Shown here one piece after another: positions 6,383-13,611 of a DNA stretch of 16,911 bases. Positions within the stretch are counted from its first letter, which is position 1. Every line of letters starts with the position of its first letter. The stretch comes from JAKJGA01 sp029554345 (lineage in GTDB: Bacteria; Spirochaetota; UBA4802; JAFGJZ01), in the NCBI GenBank assembly GCA_035395685.1, contig DAOPBR010000052.1:1-16911 (forward strand), read 5' to 3'. A program made the translations under genes and the position numbers. The notes beneath the pieces were generated by a model that searched no databases, was not told where the DNA came from, and saw only the letters and a list, made by a program, of their open reading frames with translations.

Positions 6383-6403
6383 ATATTATTGAAACAGGTT
6401 TCA
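6383..6403 (-). promoter_or_regulatory. Possible operator/promoter of the ADH-like gene
   Basis: TGAAAC-AG-GTTTCA (6390-6403) is an almost perfect 14-bp dyad in the short space between the flgM terminator and the ADH-like start. On the minus strand it lies just upstream of TAATAT (6388-6383), a good -10 box. No -35 box is found at a normal distance, so an activator site is possible. This is inference from layout. Confidence 0.3.
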
Positions 6404-6415
6404 GTCTGTTCCAAC

Positions 6416-6439
6416 AAAAAAAGCGGCATAAACCGCTTT
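6416..6439 (-). terminator. Rho-independent terminator after flgM
   Basis: On the minus strand AAAGCGG (6439-6433), a 6-base loop and CCGCTTT (6426-6420) form a stem that runs into a T-run (complement of A 6416-6422). It lies 27 bases beyond the flgM stop and separates flgM from the ADH-like gene. Confidence 0.88.
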
Positions 6440-6465
6440 CTTGTAAAAGTTCATCTAAGCAAAAA

Positions 6466-6765
6466 TCAATTTCTGAAGAATCCGTCAATCATGCGCTCAG
6501 CAACATTCCCGAGTAATTTATCGTCAATTGCTCTGTCAAATTCGCCTGATGCAATTTTTTCTTTAAGCTCTTTAACTTTATCGGCTCTGATATCAGGAGA
6601 TTCTTTAACAATCTGAGCCAAACGCGCTTCTTCAGCCGCCTTTAACCCTTCTTCGGATATCTGAACAGAATCAGACGCAGGTCTTACATTGTTGACCTGA
6701 TAGTTCTGTTTTGGTTTTCGCGGCTCAATTATGCTGTTTACATTGCCGATTTTATCAATAACCAT
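6466..6765 (-). CDS. flgM: Anti-sigma-28 factor FlgM
   Basis: A 99-residue FlgM. The N-terminal third (MVIDKIGNVNSIIEPRKPKQ) is unstructured and resembles the start of spirochaete FlgM proteins. The C-terminal sigma-binding region is DSVQISEEGLKAAEEARLAQ (32-51), IVKESPDIRADKVKELKEKI (52-71) and a final helix KLLGNVAERMIDGFF. FlgM binds and holds sigma-28 (FliA/SigD) until the hook is complete and FlgM is exported by the flagellar secretion apparatus. AAGGGAAGGA precedes the ATG. The gene has its own sigma-28 promoter, which gives a negative feedback loop, and a terminator after it. Other flagellar genes are not in this window. Confidence 0.92.
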   Translation of the reverse strand: MVIDKIGNVNSIIEPRKPKQNYQVNNVRPASDSVQISEEGLKAAEEARLAQIVKESPDIRADKVKELKEKIASGEFDRAIDDKLLGNVAERMIDGFFRN

Positions 6766-6791
6766 TTTTATCCTTCCCTTAACTGTTTACA

Positions 6792-6818
6792 TTATCGGAA
6801 ATATTTGTCAATTCTTTA
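6792..6818 (-). promoter_or_regulatory. Sigma-28 (FliA/SigD) promoter of flgM
   Basis: Read on the minus strand: TAAA (6818-6815), 15 bases, then TCCGATAA (6799-6792). The sigma-28 consensus is TAAA-N15-GCCGATAA, so 11 of 12 consensus bases and the spacing match. Transcription would start near 6785, about 20 bases before the flgM ATG. Confidence 0.88.
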
Positions 6819-6875
6819 ATGATATTACTCATTTTTGGCGTTTCAGTCAAAAAAAAAGTGATTATGTCGCAAAAA

Positions 6876-7580
6876 TTATATTTCATCTTCATCATCTATG
6901 TTTTTCGGATCATTATTGTCAATTGCGATTGCAAATTCGCCTTTTTCGGTTATTTTTGATTCTAAAATGCTTTTAGCCGTTCCGGTTATAAACTCTTCAT
7001 GGATTTTGCTGATCTCCCTTCCTATCAGAATCTGGTTGTCGGGGAAAACTTCAGCAAGTGCCGTGAGCGTTTTGATAATGCGGTGAGGCGATTCGTATAT
7101 GACGATTGTAGCGCTGATTCTCTTAAGCGAATTCAGTTCGTTTATTCTGCGTCCTGGTTTTTTGCTCAAAAAGCCTCCGAAGTAAATTTCTTTACCGGCA
7201 AAACCCGCAACGCTGGCGATTGTAGTTAAAGCCGATGCTCCGGGAAGCGGGATGACCCTTATTCCGTTTTTGCGGGCTTCGCTGGCTAGTTTGGATCCCG
7301 GATCCGAGATTCCGGGTGTTCCGCAATCTGTAAGATAGGCGGCAGAGCCTTCAGCTTTAATTCTGTCTATGAAAAATGAAAGTGAATTGTCCTTGCTGTG
7401 AGAATGAAAAGAGTATAGTTTCTTTCCGGTAATTTCATAATGATCGAGCAGTTTTTTGCTTTGCCGCGTGTCTTCGCACATGATAAAAGATGATTCTTTT
7501 AGAGTTCTAACAGCTCTGAAAGTGATATCTTCGAGGTTGCCTATCGGTCCGGCTACGATGTAAAGAGTGTTTTCGTTCAT
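6876..7580 (-). CDS. rsmI: 16S rRNA (cytidine-1402-2'-O)-methyltransferase RsmI
   Basis: RsmI 2'-O-methylates C1402 of 16S rRNA in the P-site decoding region, using S-adenosylmethionine. The tetrapyrrole-methylase fold is clear: YIVAGPIGNLEDITFRAVR (7-25), MCEDTRQSKKLL (34-45), LTDCGTPGISDPG (83-95), PLPGASALTTIASVAGF, then YESPHRI and GREISKIHEEF. At 234 residues it is about 50 shorter than E. coli RsmI and stops after the methylase domain with an acidic tail (NIDDEDEI), so the small C-terminal domain of longer homologues is absent. The ATG at 7580-7578 has only a poor ribosome site. It is upstream of flgM on the same strand, but flgM has its own promoter. Confidence 0.95.
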   Translation of the reverse strand: MNENTLYIVAGPIGNLEDITFRAVRTLKESSFIMCEDTRQSKKLLDHYEITGKKLYSFHSHSKDNSLSFFIDRIKAEGSAAYLTDCGTPGISDPGSKLASEARKNGIRVIPLPGASALTTIASVAGFAGKEIYFGGFLSKKPGRRINELNSLKRISATIVIYESPHRIIKTLTALAEVFPDNQILIGREISKIHEEFITGTAKSILESKITEKGEFAIAIDNNDPKNIDDEDEI

Positions 7581-7604
7581 GGCTAAAAAGGCTTTTTTAG
7601 AGTA

Positions 7605-7613
7605 ATTTTAGCA
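7605..7613 (-). promoter_or_regulatory. Possible extended -10 promoter of rsmI
   Basis: On the minus strand TGCTAAAAT (7613-7605) has the form TGN-TAAAAT of an extended -10 box. It lies 24 bases before the rsmI ATG, implying a leader under 20 bases. No good -35 is present. An A/T inverted repeat CTAAAAA/TTTTTAG follows at about 7582-7599, immediately before the start codon. Confidence 0.35.
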
Positions 7614-7697
7614 AGGAATAAATGATTGCATTTATTTTTTTGTCTTGCAAAATGCCGATGATAGGCGGATAAACTTTAGTATGGAAAGAAGGATGAA

Positions 7698-8720
7698 ATG
7701 AAATTATTAATATTTATTGGTATGTTTGTTCCGTTTGTTCTGTCTGCGGAAATGAAAATTGATTTTCTGGTTGGTGATGTTTTTATCAAACCAAGAGGAC
7801 TGAGTTCAGCCAAAGCCCAGCGTGGACAGATCGTGAATCCGGGTGATTCAATTGAAACAGGTGCAAAAAGCATGGCTGTTATTTCTACAGACGGCAACAA
7901 AATAACCGTCAGAGAAAAAACAAAGGTTATGCTTTCGGAAAGCACTGATTCTGCCGGAAAATACGGTTCACTGTCAGTTTTTGCCGGTAATGTAAATTGT
8001 AAGATGAACAAGCTGAAGAAGAAAGGCGGACAATATGAAGTCAATTCCGCATCAGCCGTTGCTGCTGTCCGCGGCACAGAATTTGACGTTTCTGTTGCGG
8101 ATAACGGAGCTACTCTTCTTAATGTAAACGAGGGATCGGTCGTGCTGACCGGAATTGAAAAATCCGTAATTGTTGCCGCGAATCAGGAATCTACTGTTCC
8201 ACTGGGATATGATCCGACTGAAGTTAAAATTCAGAAAAAACGCGATTGGAAGCTTTGGGCTGAAGAAAATAAAATTGCTCCGGGCAGAGAAAAGGAAGTT
8301 GTTAACGGAGCATTGATCCGTGCGAAGAAACTGGATGCCGACATTGTATTCCTTGAAGAAGAGATTGAGAAAAAAACGCTTGAAAAAGATGAATTTTTAA
8401 AGTACGCGAATGCCGCCGCTAAAAGCGGAAATATGAAACTGCGTGATGATTACTATGCTAAGTCGCATGAAGCTAAGCGCCAGGCGTATTCTGCGAAACT
8501 AAAAGCCTCTTATCAGGCTGATAAAATCGCTCTTGTTAAAAGTGTTGCGGACGGGGTTTTAGTCTGGGCAGAAGATAAAAACCCTCTGAGTGAAGATGTT
8601 TCGGCAATAGCCGTGATATATGAAAAACATTACAAAAAGTATATAAAGCCTGTTGAAGATGAGGCGGAAATGCGTCAGAAAATTATTGATAAAAGAAGAA
8701 AAAAGAGTGAGGGGAAATGA
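7698..8720 (+). CDS. Secreted FecR-domain protein with helical C-terminal region
   Basis: A 340-residue protein with a signal peptide (MKLLIFIGMFVPFVLSA, cut near residue 17), then a FecR domain (about 20-165) with the typical GDVFIKP, PGDSIETGAKSMAVI, LSVFAGNV, SAVAAVRGTEFDV (119-131) and NEGSV blocks. Residues 185-340 are charged and helical, with likely coiled coil near 203-275, and a very basic end (KRRKKSEGK). Classical FecR is a membrane-bound anti-sigma regulator. Here there is no internal transmembrane helix or cytoplasmic anti-sigma domain and no sigma factor nearby, so this is an exported FecR-like beta protein, a kind common in spirochaetes and relatives, with unknown ligand. AAGGA precedes the ATG. 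The stop overlaps the next gene (ATGA). Confidence 0.85.
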   Translation: MKLLIFIGMFVPFVLSAEMKIDFLVGDVFIKPRGLSSAKAQRGQIVNPGDSIETGAKSMAVISTDGNKITVREKTKVMLSESTDSAGKYGSLSVFAGNVNCKMNKLKKKGGQYEVNSASAVAAVRGTEFDVSVADNGATLLNVNEGSVVLTGIEKSVIVAANQESTVPLGYDPTEVKIQKKRDWKLWAEENKIAPGREKEVVNGALIRAKKLDADIVFLEEEIEKKTLEKDEFLKYANAAAKSGNMKLRDDYYAKSHEAKRQAYSAKLKASYQADKIALVKSVADGVLVWAEDKNPLSEDVSAIAVIYEKHYKKYIKPVEDEAEMRQKIIDKRRKKSEGK

Positions 8721-9115
8721 AAAATTTAAAGTATGTCTTGATTCTGTTTCTGGTTGCAAATGTATTCTCTTGTTTCAGTGATGAGAGTTCAGTGGATATT
8801 CAGGCCCGGATTGATGCTTTGGAAGAAGCGATCAACAGCAATGACTATGACGCGTTTCGTGACTGTTTTGATGAGACTGCTGTTAATTTCGACACGTATA
8901 CTTCGTCAATGTTCTATAGTTTGACTGATAACGGATTAACTAATTACAGCTTCGGAACACTTGTAATCATAGGGAATAGTGTTAGCTGTACGGCAACAAT
9001 TACTGGAGCAACTAACAGTGTTGAAACAACGACTTTTATCATGATTGAACGCAACGGTGATTATTATATACAGGAATGGAAAGAAGGCAGCACATTGATG
9101 TTCGATAAGAAGTAG
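8717..9115 (+). CDS. Small lipoprotein, possible NTF2-like domain
   Basis: A 132-residue protein with a signal peptide ending in a lipobox-like VFSC (Cys19); the Phe at -2 is unusual but fits the looser lipoboxes of spirochaetes. The mature part starts with a helix (DIQARIDALEEAINSNDYDAF, with DCFDE next) and continues in beta strands ending in GDYYIQEWKEG. This is the general layout of NTF2/SnoaL-like domains, in which helices cradle a curved sheet. No close family is recognised. Its ATG overlaps the stop of the FecR-domain gene by 4 bases and GAGGGGA at 8709-8715 is the ribosome site, so the two are co-expressed and may act together at the membrane. A terminator follows. Confidence 0.75.
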   Translation: MKNLKYVLILFLVANVFSCFSDESSVDIQARIDALEEAINSNDYDAFRDCFDETAVNFDTYTSSMFYSLTDNGLTNYSFGTLVIIGNSVSCTATITGATNSVETTTFIMIERNGDYYIQEWKEGSTLMFDKK

Positions 9116-9147
9116 TTTAATTTGTTTTGTTGATGTGGGAATATTTG

Positions 9148-9177
9148 ATAGAGGTGCGTGTTTGTGCCTCTATTTTT
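9148..9177 (+). terminator. Rho-independent terminator after the FecR/lipoprotein pair
   Basis: ATAGAGGTGC (9148-9157) pairs with GTGCCTCTAT (9164-9173), with two G-T wobbles and a six-base loop, and runs into five T (9173-9177). It separates the first lipoprotein gene from the second. Confidence 0.85.
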
Positions 9178-9236
9178 CTATTATCTAGTATTATGATGTC
9201 AGTCAGTGGAATTAATTATTAAATGAGACGGCTTGT

Positions 9237-9635
9237 ATGAAGATATATTCTTTTATTTTTTTATGTCTGGTTTTTGTTTCTGGATGTTCGAAGGCTCCTA
9301 AGGACGAAATTCTTAAGGATATTTACAGACTCGGTGAGGCTAAAACCTCTGCCGAAGCTGAAGCTTTTTATACAAAGCGGACAGTGGAATTAAGCAGAAA
9401 AAGCGATGCTGTTTCAGATATTCTTCTCTCATTTGAAAGAAAGATTTTCGTCAAGGGTTCAGAGTATGAGGTCAAAGACAAAAAAATTTCGGGTTCAGAT
9501 GCTGTAATAGTTCTTAGGATAATAAAAAATCCTTCCATGAATTTAATAGGACTAGAGCTCGAAATTCCTTTCAAATATGAAGACGGAAAATGGAAAATTG
9601 ACCGGTCGGAAGATATTGTTCCAATTTCGAGATAA
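9237..9635 (+). CDS. Small lipoprotein, possible NTF2-like domain
   Basis: A 132-residue protein with a signal peptide and a proper lipobox VSGC (Cys17). The mature chain has N-terminal helices (DEILKDIYRLGEAKTSAEAEAF) followed by strands, ending EIPFKYEDGKWKIDRSEDIV. The closing 'F..EDGKWKID' strand is typical of DUF4878/NTF2-like lipoproteins that end with 'xxDGxWKI'. The exact family is uncertain. It has the same length and layout as the lipoprotein encoded at 8717 but no strong sequence match by eye. The ribosome site is weak (GAGACGG). It sits alone after a terminator and before the FlgD-like gene. Confidence 0.75.
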   Translation: MKIYSFIFLCLVFVSGCSKAPKDEILKDIYRLGEAKTSAEAEAFYTKRTVELSRKSDAVSDILLSFERKIFVKGSEYEVKDKKISGSDAVIVLRIIKNPSMNLIGLELEIPFKYEDGKWKIDRSEDIVPISR

Positions 9636-9690
9636 TTCATTTTTTGCGAAAATGGATTGACCTTTGTTTTCCATGTGATTTCCATTAGTC

Positions 9691-10041
9691 ATGAAAAAAA
9701 TAATCATTTTTTTATTTTTGGTTTTTGCTTTTTCAGGTATTGATTCCGCGGATATAATTGCATATCCCGTACCTTTTGATCCGTCTGTTCAAACACTTAC
9801 AATTGATGATAAAAGCGGTGAATTGAGCGGAAATCTTGAAATTAATTTCCGAATATACGATATTGCCAGTGATCTGGTTTATTCCAGAAAATATAATTCT
9901 TTTCCGATCAAGTGGAAGGGCTATAATAACAAAGGCGGTAAAATTGCGGCAGGATTTTATATTATAAAAATTGATGTGATAAATGATATTACCGGCGAAA
10001 ATTATAAGAAGATTATACGCATTCTGGTAAAGAAAAAATGA
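9691..10041 (+). CDS. Exported single FlgD-Ig-like domain protein
   Basis: A 116-residue protein: signal peptide to about residue 20, then one FlgD-like Ig/FN3-type fold. The landmarks are AYPVPFDPSVQTLTI (24-38, compare the usual YPNPF.P....), the NLEINFRIYDIASDLVYS strand pair, PIKWKGYNNKGGKIAAGFYI (72-91, compare W.G.n..G..v..G.Y.) and a basic C-terminal strand. Such domains normally form the end of much larger surface or secreted proteins, or the FlgD hook cap; here one stands alone. No ribosome site is visible upstream of the ATG (TTCCATTAGTC), which suggests weak or unusual initiation. The stop overlaps the next gene (ATGA), so the domain is probably made with the outer-membrane barrel. 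Confidence 0.8.
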   Translation: MKKIIIFLFLVFAFSGIDSADIIAYPVPFDPSVQTLTIDDKSGELSGNLEINFRIYDIASDLVYSRKYNSFPIKWKGYNNKGGKIAAGFYIIKIDVINDITGENYKKIIRILVKKK

Positions 10042-11030
10042 AAAAACTCTTCATCATTACCGCAGTTCTCATATGTTCAGACGTTTACAGCGCCGGACTC
10101 GGCGTCAGGGGAGCATTTACGCGTAACTGTTTTATCGGTTCTGAATATATTGCATCAGGCAGATCTTGTGAATCATACTCGGATGATGTTTATTCGGTTT
10201 ACTGGAATCCTGCCGGTCTTATATCCATTTATAACAAAAAAAATCTGACAGCCGATGAGATTCGTAAAAAGGCCGATAAGGGAGAAATTGAGGATATTTC
10301 CGAAGACGATATCCGGAAGATGGATGACAATTCGAGAAAAGGCTTTTTGCAGTTGGGATTTACTGCTTCAAGTATTGATATCGACCGCCGTTCGCTTTTT
10401 GCTGCTTCTGCTTTCAAGTTTTTTAATGGTGTTATGGCAGTCGGCGCTTATGCTATAAATTCGCCCGATATTGAAACCCGTGATGAATCAGGAAATCTTA
10501 CCGGTAAGACTTCATATACTGCAGCCGTCGCATCTATTTCGTACGCTTTCGAATCTAAACTCGCCAATTTCGGATTTACCTTCAAGGGGTTATCTGAGAA
10601 TATTGACGGCGATGCATATTACGGTGCTGCAGGTGATGCAGGTGCTCAGTTTTATATTTTACCGATACTCAAGATTGGAGTAGTTGCTCAGGATTTGGGC
10701 TTATTCATGTACGGCGGTTCAATCGAAGGAGATAAATATGATTTCGGTTCACCATTGATCCGCGGCGGTTTGTCATTCTCGAATGCAAGCAGAACGGTTA
10801 TTCTTTCGGCTTCGACAGTCAGAAGGCTAGAATCGGATTCTTTTGCTTTCAATATGGGATTTTCTTACTATATGGATTCCGTTTCTTTTATGACGGGGCT
10901 TGCCGATAAATGTCTGACTGCCGGTGCTGTGATTTCCATTTCGGGAAAATATGAATTTTCATACGCTTTTTCAGTTGATCCGGTTGATCTCGGATATAAT
11001 AATTCGGTTTCTCTTTCGGCGGTATTTTAA
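10038..11030 (+). CDS. UPF0164/PorV-like outer-membrane beta-barrel protein
   Basis: A 330-residue outer-membrane protein. It has a signal peptide (to about residue 18-19, VYSA), then the segment DDVYSVYWNPAGL (49-61) that marks the UPF0164 proteins of Treponema and the PorV/PorQ family (FadL-like barrels). Alternating strands fill the rest, and it ends ...NSVSLSAVF with the C-terminal Phe used by the BAM machinery. A hydrophilic insert (about 66-100: KKNLTADEIRKKADKGEIED and on) would be a loop between strands. Related proteins carry hydrophobic substrates or, for PorV, hold type IX secretion cargo; which applies here is open. It is coupled to the FlgD-like gene before it and to folP after it (TAATG). 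Confidence 0.75.
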   Translation: MKKLFIITAVLICSDVYSAGLGVRGAFTRNCFIGSEYIASGRSCESYSDDVYSVYWNPAGLISIYNKKNLTADEIRKKADKGEIEDISEDDIRKMDDNSRKGFLQLGFTASSIDIDRRSLFAASAFKFFNGVMAVGAYAINSPDIETRDESGNLTGKTSYTAAVASISYAFESKLANFGFTFKGLSENIDGDAYYGAAGDAGAQFYILPILKIGVVAQDLGLFMYGGSIEGDKYDFGSPLIRGGLSFSNASRTVILSASTVRRLESDSFAFNMGFSYYMDSVSFMTGLADKCLTAGAVISISGKYEFSYAFSVDPVDLGYNNSVSLSAVF

Positions 11031-11830
11031 TGACGTCCAAAGTCAGAATTATGGGGATTCTCAATGTCACCCCTGATTCATTTTATGACGGCGGAAAATA
11101 TAATAATCTTGATTCGGCGCTTTTTCGCGCCGAGGAAATGATAAGAGACGGTGCCGATATAATCGATGTCGGCGGTGAATCAACGCGTCCGGGCTCGGAT
11201 GAAGTTTCAGAAGAAGATGAGCTTTCCAGAGTTCTGCCGGTTGTCGAAAAAATTGTATCAGAACTCGGGGCTTTTGTCTCAATAGATACGATGAAATCCA
11301 AGATTGCGGATGAAGCCCTTGCTTTAGGTGCTAGAATGATAAATGATGTCAGCGGAAATGAATATTCCCGTGATATGCCTTTTATTGCGGCAAAACATAA
11401 TGCATCGCTCGTTATAATGCACATGAAGGGAAAACCTAAAACAATGCAGGAAAATCCCGTTTATGGAAACCTTATAGAAGATATTTGCGCTTTTCTTTCA
11501 AAAAAGGCTGAATCGGCTATCGAAGCCGGTGTTAAAAAAGAAAATATTATTCTCGATCCGGGTATAGGATTCGGTAAAACGCTTGAAGATAATTATAGAA
11601 TTATTTACAATGTCGGAAGCTTTAAAAAGCTCGGCTATGATCTTCTTATCGCGCTTTCGCGGAAGTCTTTGATCGGCGGACTTTATAAAAGTCCTGAGGA
11701 CCGGCTTCCGGCTACGATAGCACTTAATTCTGCCGCGGTTCTCGGTGGCGCCGATATAATACGCGTGCATGATGTGAAAGCTCATAGACTTGCTTTGTCT
11801 GCTGTTGAAATGCTTGGGAAGGTGTGCTGA
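11030..11830 (+). CDS. folP: Dihydropteroate synthase
   Basis: Condenses 6-hydroxymethyl-dihydropterin diphosphate with p-aminobenzoate in folate synthesis; the target of sulfonamides. All family motifs are seen in the 266 residues: NVTPDSFYDGG (12-22), DVGGESTRPGS (46-56), SIDTMK (84-89), INDVSG (104-109), LDPGIGFGKT (175-184), SRKS (210-213) and RVHDVKAH (245-252). Length is normal and no partner domain is fused. The ATG shares its first base with the stop of the barrel gene (TAATG), and the stop lies directly against the cdaA ATG with no spacer. This makes folP the first metabolic gene of the folP-cdaA-cdaR-pdxJ run. Confidence 0.97.
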   Translation: MTSKVRIMGILNVTPDSFYDGGKYNNLDSALFRAEEMIRDGADIIDVGGESTRPGSDEVSEEDELSRVLPVVEKIVSELGAFVSIDTMKSKIADEALALGARMINDVSGNEYSRDMPFIAAKHNASLVIMHMKGKPKTMQENPVYGNLIEDICAFLSKKAESAIEAGVKKENIILDPGIGFGKTLEDNYRIIYNVGSFKKLGYDLLIALSRKSLIGGLYKSPEDRLPATIALNSAAVLGGADIIRVHDVKAHRLALSAVEMLGKVC

Positions 11831-12640
11831 ATGCCTCAGTTTTTTTACATAGCAATGATGAGAATATCTGAAGTATGGGATTATATGCGCGTTGCGGTGG
11901 ATATCCTCCTCGTTGCAGTGCTCTTTTATTATGTTTACCGGTTTTTGTCTCATACCAAGGCTGTTCAGCTTCTTAAAGGGCTGATTGCCATTTTTATATT
12001 TTCAGTTATATCAAACAAACTTCAGCTTGATACAGTCAATTGGATAATAACAAATCTGACTTCATATTTAGTTTTGGCTGTAATCGTTCTTTTCCAGCCT
12101 GAACTCCGGCGTTTGATAAGCCAGTTTGCTCAGAGAAGCTGGCTCTCAGCATCTTTCAGTGAAGATGCCCTTCAGCTGGATGAACTTGTCAGTGCTGTAA
12201 TAAGCATGTCTGAAGAGAAAACCGGCTCATTGATTGTAATAGAAAGAAACAGCGGTTTGAGAAATTATATAGAATCAGGCGTCGCAGTTAATGCGGGAAT
12301 AAGCGAAGAGCTTATTCGTACGATTTTTCATCATAATACAGATTTGCATGACGGAGCGATTATTATTCAGCAGGGAAAAATTGCCGCTGCGGCATGTTAT
12401 CTTCCGTTATCCGATTCAAAGCAGATAAAAAAGCATCACGGTGCGCGGCATAGAGCTGCACTTGGTATTGCCGAAGAAAGCGATGCGCTTGTCATTCTGA
12501 CAAGTGAGGAGACCGGCGGCATTTCCATAATGGTAAACGGAAAATTATATTCAAAAATCAGACCGCAGGATCTGAAAAACATGATAATATATTTTATGAA
12601 TCCCAAGACTGCTTATGAAGGGAAGTATTCTGTTAAATGA
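11831..12640 (+). CDS. cdaA: Diadenylate cyclase CdaA (membrane-bound DAC)
   Basis: Makes the second messenger c-di-AMP from two ATP. Three N-terminal transmembrane helices (about 21-39, 46-61 and 75-89) lead into FQPELRRLI and the DAC domain: LHDGAIII (172-179, the DGA motif) and GARHRAALGIAEESDAL (204-220, the RHR motif). The residue before RHR is Ala rather than the more usual Thr, otherwise the active site is intact. At 269 residues it has the normal CdaA length. The start is the ATG directly after the folP stop, with GGGAAGG at 11818-11824 as the ribosome site; ATGs at codons 9 and 10 are alternatives. It overlaps cdaR by 4 bases. c-di-AMP usually controls potassium uptake, osmolytes and cell-wall homeostasis. 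Confidence 0.96.
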   Translation: MPQFFYIAMMRISEVWDYMRVAVDILLVAVLFYYVYRFLSHTKAVQLLKGLIAIFIFSVISNKLQLDTVNWIITNLTSYLVLAVIVLFQPELRRLISQFAQRSWLSASFSEDALQLDELVSAVISMSEEKTGSLIVIERNSGLRNYIESGVAVNAGISEELIRTIFHHNTDLHDGAIIIQQGKIAAAACYLPLSDSKQIKKHHGARHRAALGIAEESDALVILTSEETGGISIMVNGKLYSKIRPQDLKNMIIYFMNPKTAYEGKYSVK

Positions 12641-13605
12641 AAAGCATTGAGTTTTTAAAAACATTTTTTTCAAGGAAGAGCTTTATTCCGAAAATAGTGG
12701 CGCTTGCGTTTGCGGTTCTTCTCTGGTTTTACATCGGCAGCAAGAAAGTCGGAAGTGTTTCTTATAATATTAATGTTGTTCCGATTAATCTATCTGCGGA
12801 TATGGTTGTGACGGAATTTCAAAAAAAGTCAGTCGTTGTTACTCTTCGGGGTAATAAGGAAGACATTAAAAATGTTAGCAAGAAATCCATTTCAGTTGAA
12901 GTTGATCTGCGTAATCCTGTAGTAGGAAAGCTTGCAAAGTATGATTTGAATATAAATTTTTCTGAACAGTATGATTCACTGAAATATGAGCTTTCTGATA
13001 GAAAGATGTTTGTTCTGGTTGATAGAAAGGCTGTTAAACGCGTTCCAATACGCCTGAAAATCGAAGGCAGCGTTGAAGAATCATTTGTTATTGTGAATAC
13101 TAAAATTAATCCGGAATATTGTACAATCAGCGGAGCTGAGTCGGAAATAAACTCAATCGAAAGCGTAGAAACGGAACCTGTTGTTATTTCGGGAGAAAAA
13201 ACTAATTTTAAAAAATCTGTGCGCATATTAGTTCAGGATCGGGAAAAAATCGGAGTGCAGCCTGAATTTGTTTCTGTAAATTTTATGCTCTCTCCTGAAA
13301 AAGATGTTATGAAAATCAACGTTCCGGTTACTGTCCGCGGAGCCGGTCATAATTACGATTATAAAGTATTGTCGAAAAATATTGATCTGTTTCTCAAGAC
13401 TGAAGATGACAAACGCGTTGATGCGTCCGAAGCAGAAGCATATATTGATATGTCTTCATATGATGTGCGGTATGATCAGGATATGAATTCTGAAGGAGTT
13501 GCGATTAAAGATTTTCCTGTTAAGGTTATTTTTGAAAAGAGAAAAGATATTAATTTTGTGTCGATTGTTCCCGAAACAATCAGCGTTAAGATCCGCAGGA
13601 AATGA
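12637..13605 (+). CDS. cdaR: CdaA regulator / YbbR-domain protein
   Basis: A 322-residue protein with one N-terminal transmembrane helix (about 17-34, IPKIVALAFAVLLWFYIG) and an extracytoplasmic part made of YbbR repeats. The lines IPINL-like strands, 'VVVTLRGNKEDIKNV', 'ISVEVDLRN', 'PEYCTISGAESEINSIESVE', and 'INVPVTVRG' mark at least two or three repeats. In Firmicutes CdaR binds CdaA across the membrane and modulates c-di-AMP output. The start overlaps the cdaA stop (ATGA), so the pair is translated together. Unlike Firmicutes, glmM does not follow; pdxJ does, after 6 bases. Confidence 0.93.
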   Translation: MKSIEFLKTFFSRKSFIPKIVALAFAVLLWFYIGSKKVGSVSYNINVVPINLSADMVVTEFQKKSVVVTLRGNKEDIKNVSKKSISVEVDLRNPVVGKLAKYDLNINFSEQYDSLKYELSDRKMFVLVDRKAVKRVPIRLKIEGSVEESFVIVNTKINPEYCTISGAESEINSIESVETEPVVISGEKTNFKKSVRILVQDREKIGVQPEFVSVNFMLSPEKDVMKINVPVTVRGAGHNYDYKVLSKNIDLFLKTEDDKRVDASEAEAYIDMSSYDVRYDQDMNSEGVAIKDFPVKVIFEKRKDINFVSIVPETISVKIRRK

Positions 13606-13611
13606 GGCAGT

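Noticed and set aside
7645..7675. Promoter for the FecR-domain gene: TTGCAA then TAAACT, or a GCGGATAA box like sigma-28
   Set aside because: The spacing is 19 bases for the sigma-70 reading, and the sigma-28 reading has TGCA in place of TAAA; neither is convincing.
7676..8077. 133-codon open frame on the minus strand across the FecR-domain gene
   Set aside because: It is antisense to a well-supported gene with a signal peptide and domain; composition is unlike a protein and there is no ribosome site.
9638..9654. Inverted repeat CATTTT/AAAATG after the second lipoprotein gene as a terminator
   Set aside because: A six-pair stem, almost all A-T, with no T-run; too weak to call.
9657..9689. 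TTGACC as promoter of the FlgD-like gene, with TTTCCAT direct repeats
   Set aside because: TTGACC is good, but no -10 box lies at 16-18 bases; the short repeats are expected by chance in T-rich sequence.
11498..11953. 151-codon minus-strand frame across folP/cdaA
   Set aside because: Shadow of two certain genes; no family features.
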